A program made the position numbers and the translations under genes. Below are positions 47,501 through 57,821 of a stretch of 64,000 nt of DNA, piece after piece. Below the pieces are notes generated by a model that was not told the origin of the DNA, made no database searches, and saw only the letters and a list, made by a program, of their open reading frames with translations. Origin of the DNA: Chondrosia reniformis. Its lineage: Eukaryota > Porifera > Demospongiae > Chondrillida > Chondrillidae. How positions within the stretch are numbered: position 1 is the first letter of the stretch; every line of letters starts with the position of its first letter. Where the stretch lies: NCBI GenBank assembly GCA_947172415.1, contig OX359193.1, positions 6,504,501-6,568,500 of the forward strand, written 5' to 3'.

Positions 47501-47655
47501 ATTAGATACGTAGATAGATATATCGATAGATGAATATATTAGTTAAACTTTCACTAACTTTGCCCTTCGATTCCTCTGGGAAATACACAGAAGGAGGCTA
47601 AGAAGAGGAAATAGCTGTAGGCAGTTATGCTCCACCAAAGTGCTTTCTTTTCCAT
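33405..47655 (-). CDS. Giant secreted mosaic protein: vWA, VWD/C8/TIL, Kunitz, sushi, Calx-beta-like and NTR-like modules
   Basis: Twenty-eight exons sum to 8,790 nt, a predicted 2,929-residue protein; every intron is phase 1. The first exon (47559-47655) encodes a signal peptide (MEKKALWWSITAYSYFLFLA). Order of modules: vWA, TIL-VWD-C8, TIL, Kunitz, TIL-VWD-C8, TIL, two sushi, degenerate vWA, two sushi, vWA, two sushi, Calx-beta-like, TIL-VWD-C8, TIL, VWD-C8, TIL, Calx-beta-like pieces, and a C-terminal NTR-like domain. No transmembrane segment is seen. VWD arrays recall SCO-spondin, otogelin, zonadhesin and von Willebrand factor, but I know no family with this combination. It is probably an extracellular-matrix or adhesive/defence protein. 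Reading it as one gene rests on matching phases and one signal peptide; a second start at about 44900 (MDSVSLFSLLL) is an alternative. Confidence 0.82.
35068..35295 (+). repeat. Dispersed repeat family A, copy 3
   Basis: Full order of family A landmarks (AGATCAAGACAAAG, GATGAAGGGTGGAATTCCC, CAGTGGAGAAGAA, GGTTTAGTTCCCCTATAGGC, GCATGTAGGAAAATGGTAT). Located in an intron of the giant gene. Confidence 0.82.
38958..42951 (-). other. Central sushi/vWA/Calx-beta modules of the giant protein (residues about 997-1857)
   Basis: Sushi (CCP) exons: 42775-42951, 42437-42613, 41520-41693, 41247-41420, 39961-40137 and 39706-39882; each is 174 or 177 nt and ends in the Gly-x-Trp-(S/N) pattern plus Cys. vWA exons: 41782-42372, whose MIDAS reads DESNQ where DxSxS is expected and so is probably non-binding, and 40438-41016 with intact DTSGS and LTDGKA. 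An 18-nt microexon (39619-39636) adds six residues. Exons 39356-39487 and 38958-39164 together make a Calx-beta-like fold (VNEGEGSATLI, VDTDYIFEP, LIVDDISEEIEELQ). Confidence 0.82.
43274..43500 (+). repeat. Dispersed repeat family A, copy 4
   Basis: Very close to copy 3, with shared differences from copy 1 (CCCCTATAGGC, ACTCCTGTATCTTCAT). Also in an intron of the giant gene, between exons 43590-43757 and 42775-42951. Confidence 0.82.
43590..47426 (-). other. N-terminal modules of the giant protein (residues about 33-996)
   Basis: Exon 46899-47426: vWA with an intact MIDAS start (IVDGSGSIE) and VVLTDGES. Exon 45742-46683: a Cys-rich TIL-like lead, then VWD (GDPHYLTYDG, GLLGDCDG) and C8 cysteines. 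Exon 45496-45654: TIL (CPDGFVYNRC, GCVEGCFCPAGK). Exon 45271-45429: Kunitz/BPTI domain (DPCKLPVDPGPCRAFFPRWY, then CQEFVYGGCAGNTNNF). Exon 43931-44866: second TIL-VWD-C8. Exon 43590-43757: TIL (GVGCFCPDDLV). Each module is one exon, or one exon per VWD-C8 pair, all phase 1-1. Confidence 0.85.
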
Positions 47656-48823
47656 TCTAATCCCAAGACACAGATGTGCTGTGGCTACTATTAAAGCAAT
47701 CACAACTTCAATCAGTTCTTGGATTAGTGTATATTTTGCTGTAAACACATCTCTTTTATAGTCAGCCTTACTTAGAATATGCTATACTGTGATTGGATAT
47801 ACAGTATGCATATCACTACACCTTGATAACAATGTAATTAGCCACATACTTGTCATTGTTGTTATTTATGTTGTAACTATATATACATATAGGATGATTA
47901 TGTATACATACGTATAGGATTGAAATTATGTACGCATATATAATACTGTTATATTTATGTGTACCTGTTTTTTTTTTCAAAGCAGCATATTAAACAATTG
48001 TGTATGTGCATTTCATTCACTACTTGTTTATGACAAAATACAGTTATATGGCCCATATAGTTGCTAATAAATTCCTTAAATACCTAAATCACCATGCATC
48101 AATATACATATATATGGCTAATTAATGTGTATATTGTGTATACAGTTGATTATGAGTTACGTATATACTTATGTACAGGCAAATTATCCCTATACGTCAG
48201 CTGTCTAAATATATAGAAGTGATGTGTGTGGTTAGATCACTTAAATTGTAGTATACAGTATATATACGTATATGCAATTTCTGTATATAGTTAGCCTTAA
48301 TTTTATCACATTCTTATCTCAATACTTTTTCCAGATCTGCTGACATCTCTACGTATTGTTATTTAACATGAATATTACACATGATGATCTACCCTTCCAA
48401 TGACGAATGCACTTCATATGTATATAACAGATATATAACTAGTGTTGGAACCAGCGCTAGCACTATAATATACATTTGTATACATAAAAATTCTCATCAT
48501 TCCTCATTCTCTATAGTTAATAAATTTAAGCAGATTATCTAAACTAATCCTTAAACTTGACATTGAAGCATTCTGTATATAATTGAATTGGAATAGTTAT
48601 CCTTAATGACTAGTGCTTCAACAAATATGGGTTGACACTATCCAGATATCCTTGCAGGGTCACTACATTTATCAATTCAGTTCAAAAATGGTAATACTTC
48701 TATGTATATAAGGAAACACTGTTAGACACTCGTCAAGGTAAAACTGTAATTACAAAATAACTACTAAACCAAAATTTTATTCAAATGCAAAACTTTGACA
48801 TGCATCAGGACCTTTAGAAATTG
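47656..48823. other. Intergenic region, TA-rich, no gene seen
   Basis: Separates the 5' end of the giant gene from the 3' end of beta-arrestin, both on the minus strand. It should contain the giant gene's promoter just above 47655. I see TA-dinucleotide-rich sequence and no recognisable repeat family or frame. Confidence 0.5.
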
Positions 48824-51800
48824 TTAAGCTTCAGTTTCTGCCTCTTCTGTTCCGGATATTCGCAGCCTCACAAATTCTTCAAAAACAAAATCTTGGTCTC
48901 CACTGGTAGTACCAGATTCATCTCTACAGATGTAGTTTAGTTTGTAAGAAAGTTAAATACAGTTTGTAATTCAGAATTGGTGCTATGCTGCTATGCATAT
49001 CTGTTGTATCATTTTAAGCATGATTGAGACCAACAACTGGGCTAATATATGTACGTGTGTGATTATGGTAACACTACTTTTTGGGTTAGACTATATTTTG
49101 GAGGATAAAATGTTATAGTAGTGAATGATACTAAAATTGAAAATACTTACAAATGGGCAGCAACAAATACCAGAAATGAATAAAACTTATTTTACGATAG
49201 TAGTTGGTTAATGGTTACTTGTGCTCGAAAATCTATTATGCATTATAGATGCAGCATTCCTGTTGAACAAAACAATAATTCTAATTCTGCTCATAAACTT
49301 ACTCAAAGGTAATTAAATCTCTATCAAGCACCAATCCATGGACAGATGAGGTATCCACATCAGAAGGGCGGAGTACTATGGGCTCTGGTTCAGCTACATA
49401 TTCATACAACCATGAGATGAGCATATAATACATGTACCCATGTGGTATAAAGTCAATGATTACAATGCAGACTCCATCTTTAAGTGGTTGACAGAAGGTT
49501 CCAATTAAAAATACAACTGTATCAGTTTAAAAATGAGAATGTAAGAAACTAATACTCATCCAAGGTATCCAGTAATTTAAACATGATCATAACAACATTA
49601 AAATCACAGAAAGTGATATAAGTGGTGATTATAAAATGAGCCTGTATGATATAAGTAGTACTTGTAGCATCCAACGGCCCAAATTATACTCCAAAAGTAT
49701 GCCTACACTAGCAGATTCTAGATCAAAGCGAGTGGTAAGGTGTGGTATCAAAGTCTACATTTAATATGGAGTATCTCCACATGATTGTGTTAAATGATAC
49801 AACATAATAAGAATCTGTGGATTATCATTTGAGAAGCAAGCAATATAGATAAGTTATGTGATCACTATGAGGTGAGCCATGCTGTACCAAACACACACAA
49901 TCAAGGCTTCTGTAGCTATTTTTGGAAAGCTTGACATAGACAATCAATAGACCCACTGCGAAGGCTGGAGGAGTGATGTGAGAACCATAAAATGTTTGGA
50001 AAATGTTGTCTCATGACAACAGACACAGTCCTGCATATCACTTCAAACATTACAGTTATTCAATTATGCTATGCAATATACGAGACACTGATTTCAAGTG
50101 AGTATACTCCTGTTGGCATCCATAGAAGTTGCATACAGTAACACTCTAGGATGACCTGATACACTACCCACATTCACATTACAGTACTAAAAGAGGAATT
50201 AAACTGAAATTCCAGACCAGCCAACTATGTAGTCTTTGCACACACTTATACACCATGTAAGACATTGAATAATATTTTTGATATATGGATAATCACTGGA
50301 ATATAGATCATACTAGTCAAGTGACCAAGGTCTCATCTTGCGTGGGAGGAGTCCTATTAAAAGTGACAACCAGTGATCAACTTTGGTTATTTGGAGACTG
50401 ACCATCTGTACCTCTTTATGGTATGTATAGACATGTATTACAAGAAGTGGATTTTGGTAGAGTCCTCCATTCTAACCTGTTTCTGTGACTTGTGGTCCTT
50501 CTTTGACTGTTCCCATTTCTTTGGCACTTTTGGGCTTTGGCCTCGGCAGTGTGACCATACCACACACCACTTTCTCCTGTGGCTCAGGGTGGGTGAGGGT
50601 GAAAGGAAGCTCCAGTGTCACATCACTATGCACACAATAATAAGGGATTTACAGTATCAGCAAATATATCCCCAGACTGTTACATATAGGGTATTACAAC
50701 TGTCAGTAAATACGTATATCCCCAAACTGTTACATATAGGGTATTACAACTATCAGTAAATATATCCCCAGACTGTTACATATAGGGTATTACAACTGTC
50801 AGTAAATATATCACTAAGCAAACAATTTTATATTATAATTAATTAGATTGAGCAAACAATACCTTCCCAGCGACACTACCACCCTAACTTTCACGCTGTA
50901 ATGCACAACCACTCCGAGACTCTCTCTCGCTTCTTTATTTTCCTCTTGTCCTGGAGGGAGCCTAAAATTGAGAAATCATTATAGCTTGGAACACACGATC
51001 CAGTGAAGATATGAATAATTCAAGTAGCCATCAAGCTAAAAGTATTATAATTTTAAAACCCCGTACAGGAATGAAGGCATAAAAGAATTAGTCACCAAGA
51101 AGAGAATATACGTAAGCACTGAAAGCAATTGGTTTTAAACCTTATTTGCTATCAATTGAGTATAGATAATATCAGCAGTGATGTCCCAATTTTGCCTATT
51201 CTAGCTCCATATCTATTAGGCTAAGCTTACATGGTTGAAGAAGCTAAGCAGGTATCTTCATGCTTGATTTGACCATCAAGAGCCAAACCGGGCTTCTTCT
51301 ACATTGAGAAATGAGGCAAGTATTGCATGGTCGTAAATTGGACATTTTAAATAAGATATAGGGTAAACTTCTCTCATCTTGCCATAGCCAAATTTGTCCT
51401 AGTTATGGTAAGAAATTATAACATTACAATTTCCTTGGTAACCAGATTGAAATATTGTTATTGCCTGAGATAAGACTACAATAGGTTCAACTATTAAAGT
51501 CTGACACCTTATGGTATTAAAACTATCCTTTATTCTGCGATCATACCATCTCAAAAATATCTGGCGCCACTTGTTCGTAGTCAACAAACTTAAGTAACAC
51601 ATTTTAATCATTTATCCCATGGCATACGTCTTTAATCATCTTACCCTATTATCTTCAAGCAGTGGAGTCAAACAGTATGTTCTCTGAAGGGTTCCACCAG
51701 GTTGAAGTGGAAAACTGTCTCTGGAGAAGATAAAATCCATGAGTAATCTAACACGCCATTTTTCAACATGCTACATCTGCCTTTAGAATAAAGGCCTATA

Positions 51801-54800
51801 GGCAACAAAACCTAGTGAGAGTTTTGTATGAGGATACAAAGGTTTTCTTCTTCCACTCCATCAGTGATCCTGGAAATCTTGTCTTCTTCTTGTGAGTGCT
51901 TGGCTCTCTGTGCTAAATCTAGGGGTCTTACACACACAGTTTTGGTACCAACAGTTGAGGTACATAAGCAATGTAGTCAGAGAATAGCATGTTACCTACT
52001 TTGCAGTGTTACTTACTCAACATCTAGCTCTGACACGACAGCTTTATACTTTGTCTGGGCAAACAAGCAAATGTCAGAGAATTGGCGGACTACAGAAAGT
52101 TATGTAACAATTTTTGTAATGTAATTTTTTTATTAACTACTGGAATGTGTACGTATGTATCTGTCTGGCCTCAAAAGTTTCAGCTAAATCAGTGTATTTA
52201 GAAGAACTATGAAGATGAAATGCAAATATGTAGGTTATCTTTAGATATGGAAATTCTGTTCTTATGAGAGTTGTACGTATACACGTATACACAATACAGT
52301 TCCTACATACATACGTAGGTACAGTATATATCTTTCTAACAAACACATCTAGTTCCTATTTTGATTAATTACCAGTAATTTTCAACTTTCTGATGCTCTT
52401 TGATGAAGTGTTAGTTATTGCAACATTAACATTAATGGGTTCACCATGATAAAATGTCTATCAAAAAAGTATGAGAAATATACATAGACAGGTGATGGTA
52501 TATAATTGTACCAGGAAGTCAATAAAATTTCAAATACATTCTTGGCAATAGATCAATCAAACTGCACTGTACTGTCACCTACTGTACCATCTACAGGTGT
52601 CATGAGGCCTAGGAGGTAACCTCCCCCCTTAAAGAAAATTAAATTGCCAATTTAATAAATATAATATGCTAAACTAGGTTATCATCTTAAAAATTTTAAT
52701 ACATATACCGTGGCCGTAAATTTTGGTGAAATAATATTTGGTGGATTGCTCAAATTGTGATTTTTTTTACCGACAGTTGTTCTCCTATGTTCAGTGTAGC
52801 TTGGCAGTTGAAATATTAGCAGATTACTCTCAAAACCGCCAATCTGTCAAAATAAATTCCAACCAAAACTTCTGGCCATACAGTATTTGTATCCCCTCCT
52901 AGCTTATGATATTTCTATAGGAAAACATGCACACGATGTATCTCATAGTGAGTAAGCCTATACAGGACTTGAGACATGTTCATTTCTTAACACTTCACAG
53001 TAAGGTTTTTGACCAAATGGCTTAATCATTCAATGTTAGAGCAATAAGCTGAACCAGTCACTGTTATTCAAATTACTGACATACTATAAATCAGTTTCTA
53101 TGGCTATCCCTAGCTACCAATGTATGACCTATAAAGGGAGTGTCAGCCCACAGACATATCCATGGCAACATCTGCATACTTTTCAGAAAATTGTAAATAG
53201 ATTACATACCCCTTTGTCAAGGTTGGCTTCCACTGTTAAAGGCTTGGAGCTCAGCATGAAATTTCTTGTCACATCAACTAAAGGCTAATTATAAATAGCA
53301 TATGAAATGAAAGATAGATGTATTTCAAATAATGCACAATTAACATGTTTCCATTGTTGTATATCAATTTTAATTGACTAATCAATACTCAATTATAAAT
53401 TCTGTATCACTATGTCATTTTAGAAGGAAATATGGAAGAGGAGCAATCACTGGTAATTAAACCCAGGAGGGATGGTTTCAGCCACCAGTGCTCTGTTATA
53501 CAAGCCTTAGCAAATCTTCATGTGTTCTTCTTTATCTTTATGAGACCATCTTGGGTATTTGTTGAAGACACTTACTCTTTCAGTTTGAGAAACTGGAGCG
53601 TGAGTGATCTTTTTTATGGCCAGTCTTACTGAATTTCTAATAAAGAAAGAAAGGTCACTGAACTATAACTCATCATGAACACATGCAGCTAACAGAGAGC
53701 AGAGATTGGCCAAATCACACCATGGTACTCATATCTAAGACACCATATTCCAAAACCAAGGCTATCATGCAGTTAGGGCTCTTCTTGTGCAATTACCTCT
53801 TTTCAATCTTGTCATTTGCATTTTTTGCTACATAAGCTCTCAAAATAAAGTCCACTCCACAGGGCTACAGAGCATACAAGTAGATTGCAATAGTACGTAT
53901 ATGTATGAGGACAAAATGGTAATGGAGGTGCAACTTGCACCTGAAGCAGGTGCTCTCGTTTTTGAAGAATGAAAACTATCAAATAATACTAAGCATAGCT
54001 ACATAGCAATGTAAGTATTTCCTATAGCACTGCTGTAAGTACCCGATATAACACATCATTAAATACAGTGGGCCTAGGTAGTTCAAGTGTGAAATATAAA
54101 GTTTATAACACCCCAGATATCACCCGGTTGCCCTGGTAACGTGATATATAATCTAATAACACTTAAAAGGATAAAGTAATATTGTCTGATGGTCCCAAAT
54201 CATTTGTATACCATCCAATATACAATAGACTATTACATGGGGACCAATCTGTTAACATATTATAGTCAGTCATTGACCCATATATGGGCATGCTGGCTGT
54301 ATCAACAATAGAGTGCAGTACCTTTTCCACTTCGCTTCCCTGGGCTGGTTGTAGAGTGACAGATGAAGGTAATCCTGGTTTGAGCTATGGAAGTACGAAA
54401 GTTGCATAAAATATGTGACCTGCATATGCATACAGTGATATCAGAAATTGTAACACAAGAAGACTGGATAAACATTGTAATACAAGAAGACTTAATGGCA
54501 TTGTATAGATGAGAGGAGGTCAATAAGAACTATATGATAGTTCTGAGTCATACTAACCAAGAGACCCTGTAAGACAAAGCACAAATTGATACCTTTTCTA
54601 AGTTGAATCAATGATGAGGTCATTCAGTAATAATGATGAATGTTTTGATAACAGAAAAACTGTGCTTACAGTAAAAGTAAATGGATAGGCATTCTGTCCC
54701 AATTTCTTGAGTAATCGTAGCTGCAGCATTGTGATCAGCTGAGGCTTAGGGTCTTCTATTGGTGGATACACAAGCATTCTTTCCTGGAGCAAGAAAACAT

Positions 54801-57765
54801 TACCTAATTAACAGTGATCTCTATTAGCGGTTTAGTCTTATTAGACTACACACTTAACACTAATGTACGTATGTTATTACAGCTATTTTCAAGTAACACT
54901 TAACCTCAAAGACTCACATCAACCAAGTCTCTTCTAAAACTGAGCCCCAACACATCTAAGTCTTCACGTCCATATCTACCAATTAAAACTTGGGCAATAA
55001 GATTTCAATAAGATATCGGTATATGGATACATATTGACCACTTTGCATGTTTACAATACCTAATAGCTACTCACCTAAATCCTGCCAGTAACTGGACAAA
55101 AACTATAGAAAAAGTATACTATAAATAATAATAGTGATACTCAAAACCACAACTGTTTAATCAGTAATAGAGGGTAAACAAAAGAGAAGCAATCTTTTGG
55201 AGCTTTTTAAGTCGCCACTGATCTATAATTGTCCCAGAAATGTTCTCCCTTTGTTTCCCACCAATGTCAATGTATATACCGTATAGCAGGAAATTTTCGT
55301 GGATAGAAATTTACGTGAATCTTTGGAAAAGTCCTCAGAATAAATGTTCGTGGTTCTTATTTTTGCGATTTTATATTTCGCGTGCTCCACGTGTACTTAA
55401 TCAGGATGGATGGCAGTTGGGGCACCCCATATACAAAGATGTTTGGGCTGCCACAATCGGCGACCAACTTCCATGCCAAAGTGAATAAGGTAACACTAAG
55501 GATGCCTTTGCAGCAACTGTGCTGAAAGATGGAGTTATCGTTGGTCACGTCCCAGAGACATAGCTAGAACATGTGAAACTCGCAAAAATTTCTTCCCAGA
55601 ATATACAAAAATGGTGGAATTTTTTTTCGCAAGTTGGGGTTATCTCGCAAAAAACGCGAAATTAAAGTCCACGCGAAAATTTCCCACTATACGGTATGTA
55701 CATATATATACTATAATACCATTGTATATTATAATTAACCTGTACTGTGTACAGTGCATTCTCAATCTCCGTACAATACTATATGTATGTACATTATGAG
55801 AGATAGTGGTGGTTTGAGAGAGGAAGGATAGTCAGAGCTTACCTCTCCTGTCTTCCTTCCCTTCCTTGTTGAAGTAGGTGGGATCAATCAATATCACACC
55901 ATCTGTAGAGGCAACAAGACTACATGTACCAATTTGTCTACTCAGCAACATAAGAGGAAAGCTGCAAGTTCATATTGGGCAGGCTAAATTATTATTACAA
56001 ATCTTTGAATTAGCAGCAACATAATTAAACAGAACTAAATCACCCCATACATATTACAGCACATTATAGTCCAACTCAGGAGATCTTACATATGAGGAGT
56101 CTCACCGATTGGGTCCACTTCTGAGACATGATCTACAAAATCTCTTTTTCCAACATATACTGTTATCTATGTACCAAAAATGAAAATTGATTCAGGTGTA
56201 ACTGTCCATTATCAGTGCATAGTTTAATCATGGTTAGAAGGTTCTTATGGACCTTCACAGACTCTTAGATAGTCAGTTAGTAACCTCCCACTATGTATTG
56301 AATATCATTAGCTTAATAATGTCACATACATACAGTACAAGTTACAATATACTATATACAGTGCAAGTTACAATATACTATATACAGTGCAAGTTACAAT
56401 ATACTATATACAGTGCAAGTTACAATATACTATATATATATATATTGTGACACTATATATTGTGTGACACATTATGTACATAGGTTGACAAATAAAATAC
56501 TCAAAACACAAAGCACCAGATTTAATAAGTAAATAACAATTTAACAACAAAGTCCCTATTTTTACCAAGGAGGCTTTCAATATAACTTAGAGTATATAGA
56601 ATTGTAGTGCATCAGAAATAAGTAATGGGAATTATGATGTCAGCATGTGATTAGTATGTGAACAAGTGCCTATAAGATAAAGACTATCAAAGAGTAATGA
56701 ATGAAATCAACTGTGCTGTGTCTCCTTTCAGCTAGCTGGATTAACCTTTCCATTTGGAGATGTCTTTTTGAACACCCTGTGCATAGGAAAGTAAATTGAA
56801 ATTTAAACTGAATTTGAAACTGTAAAGCTCTTTAAAGTTATTAAAGAGTATCTTTAGTTTCATTGAGATAAACAATGCTGCATAAATAAATATACATGCA
56901 GGTCAATACCACATTGTTGGGTTCTAGGACAGTAATATTGTAGCAAGGCAAATCTCTAAAATATCTATCACTTTAAATTTAATATTACAATTCAAACACT
57001 AAGAAACATACATAAGGCACAATTTGTGTTATAAAAGTACAAATTGAAATCTAAATCATTGTGACTATCTTAAATTGACACCAGGCTATTACATTAGCTG
57101 CTCAGATAATAGCTATTCAGGCATGGCAATATGTTTTGCATTTTTTAGGAGATTTACTTTAATAAATTGCAAACATTCAAACCAACCATATACGTACTCT
57201 TCAAAAGTAGGCTTTATCTGCAAGCCTACACTATCGACGCACATGAATAATAAGTGATGAAAAAGAGAAACTAAATTTCGGTAACGAATAAAAATCTCTT
57301 TATGTTATAGGAAATATCAAGGAAGCTATTCCTACTACATTTTTATGCTTTCAAGCACAAAAGCACAGAAATTAAATTGTACTACGTGTGAGTATGGTAT
57401 AGCACAGTAAACAAGTAAGGAAACACTTGTCCTCTAAGTACTTTATTAAGCAAACCGTAAACTAATTTTCTACCTCTCGTTGTCTTCGGAAAATTCTCCG
57501 AATGTTCCAAAATAAAATAGCATCTAATATAGCTATTAAAGTGTATCGAATCGTAACTTGTGGGGTTGTACTAAAGTATTAAATATCGATCCTTCGCTAT
57601 GAAATATAGTGGAAAGGTAACTAGTCGTTATGAACATTTAGGGCCGCCGACATAATAATTTAAATACGCACACCAATGACGTTCTCTACTGAACATGTGT
57701 TACCTGGTCCCACTATCCTTCTTATGACCGGACGATTCTTTTACCGGTGGTTGCTGCTCCGCCAT
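48824..57765 (-). CDS. Beta-arrestin (non-visual arrestin), 19 exons
   Basis: Adaptor that binds phosphorylated GPCRs and links them to endocytosis. Exons: 57704-57765, 56746-56776, 56106-56166, 55843-55902, 55075-55102, 54918-54975, 54670-54783, 54322-54384, 53797-53864, 53576-53636, 53210-53284, 52373-52457, 52017-52089, 51645-51720, 51231-51298, 50863-50961, 50477-50625, 49303-49393, 48824-48923. They total 473 residues with consistent phases. Landmarks: GTRVFKKTSPNGK, TVYVGKRDFVDHVSEVDPI, DGVILIDPTY, YGREDLDVLGLSFRRDL, NAYPFTFT, FYHGEPINVNVAITN, LALDGQIKHEDTCLASST. The tail has LITFE, fitting the clathrin box L-phi-x-phi-(D/E), and FEEFVRLR, fitting the AP2-binding FxxFxxxR. An acidic/Pro-rich insertion (about 50499-50560) is longer than in vertebrates. 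Confidence 0.95.
50283..50400. mobile_element. Inverted-repeat element family B, partial copy
   Basis: TATGGATAATCACTGG, then CAAGTGACCAAGGTCTCATC and CCTATTAAAAGTGACAACCA match the elements at 17935 and 32308. The right terminal repeat is not evident. Confidence 0.6.
50645..50812. repeat. 52-bp tandem repeat, about three units, in an arrestin intron
   Basis: Units read TATCCCCAGACTGTTACATA followed by TAGGGTATTACAACTGTCAG and TAAATA. The array lies between exons 50477-50625 and 50863-50961 and follows directly on an isolated family D terminus at 50640. Confidence 0.85.
51775..51900 (-). repeat. Dispersed repeat family A, reverse copy
   Basis: CCTATAGGCAACAAAACCTAG, TTCTTCTTCCACTCC and ATCAGTGATCCTGG are family A landmarks in reverse orientation. 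In an intron of beta-arrestin. Confidence 0.65.
53425..53510 (-). mobile_element. Degenerate tRNA-derived SINE-like element, copy 3
   Basis: The minus strand reads AGCACTGGTGGCTGAAACCA and CTCCTGGGTTTAATTACCAG, which follows the head of the copies at 2300 and 23600 but with a shorter tail. It lies in an arrestin intron. Confidence 0.42.
55270..55700. mobile_element. TIR element enclosing a decayed HIRAN-like reading frame
   Basis: The left end ACCGTATAGCAGGAAATTTT and right end AAAATTTCCCACTATACGGT are inverted copies. Between them, plus-strand codons from about 55420 read HPIYKDVWAATIGDQLPCQS, stop, then GNTKDAFAATVLKDGVIVGH and VPET, stop. I recall similar VWxAxIGExLPC...GN..DPFAVAV...VIVGHVP sequences as HIRAN-like domains recurring in invertebrate genomes. 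Both stops and the lack of a start mark it as dead. It lies in an arrestin intron, 55103-55842. Confidence 0.65.
56330..56440. repeat. 26-bp tandem repeat in an arrestin intron
   Basis: Four units of CAGTGCAAGTTACAATATAC plus TATATA, the first with a variant (CAGTACAAG). Confidence 0.88.
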
Positions 57766-57821
57766 ATTCCAAAGAGGTATGCAAAGAATGTTAATGGAAG
57801 TGAAATTGCGCAATCGTAAAA

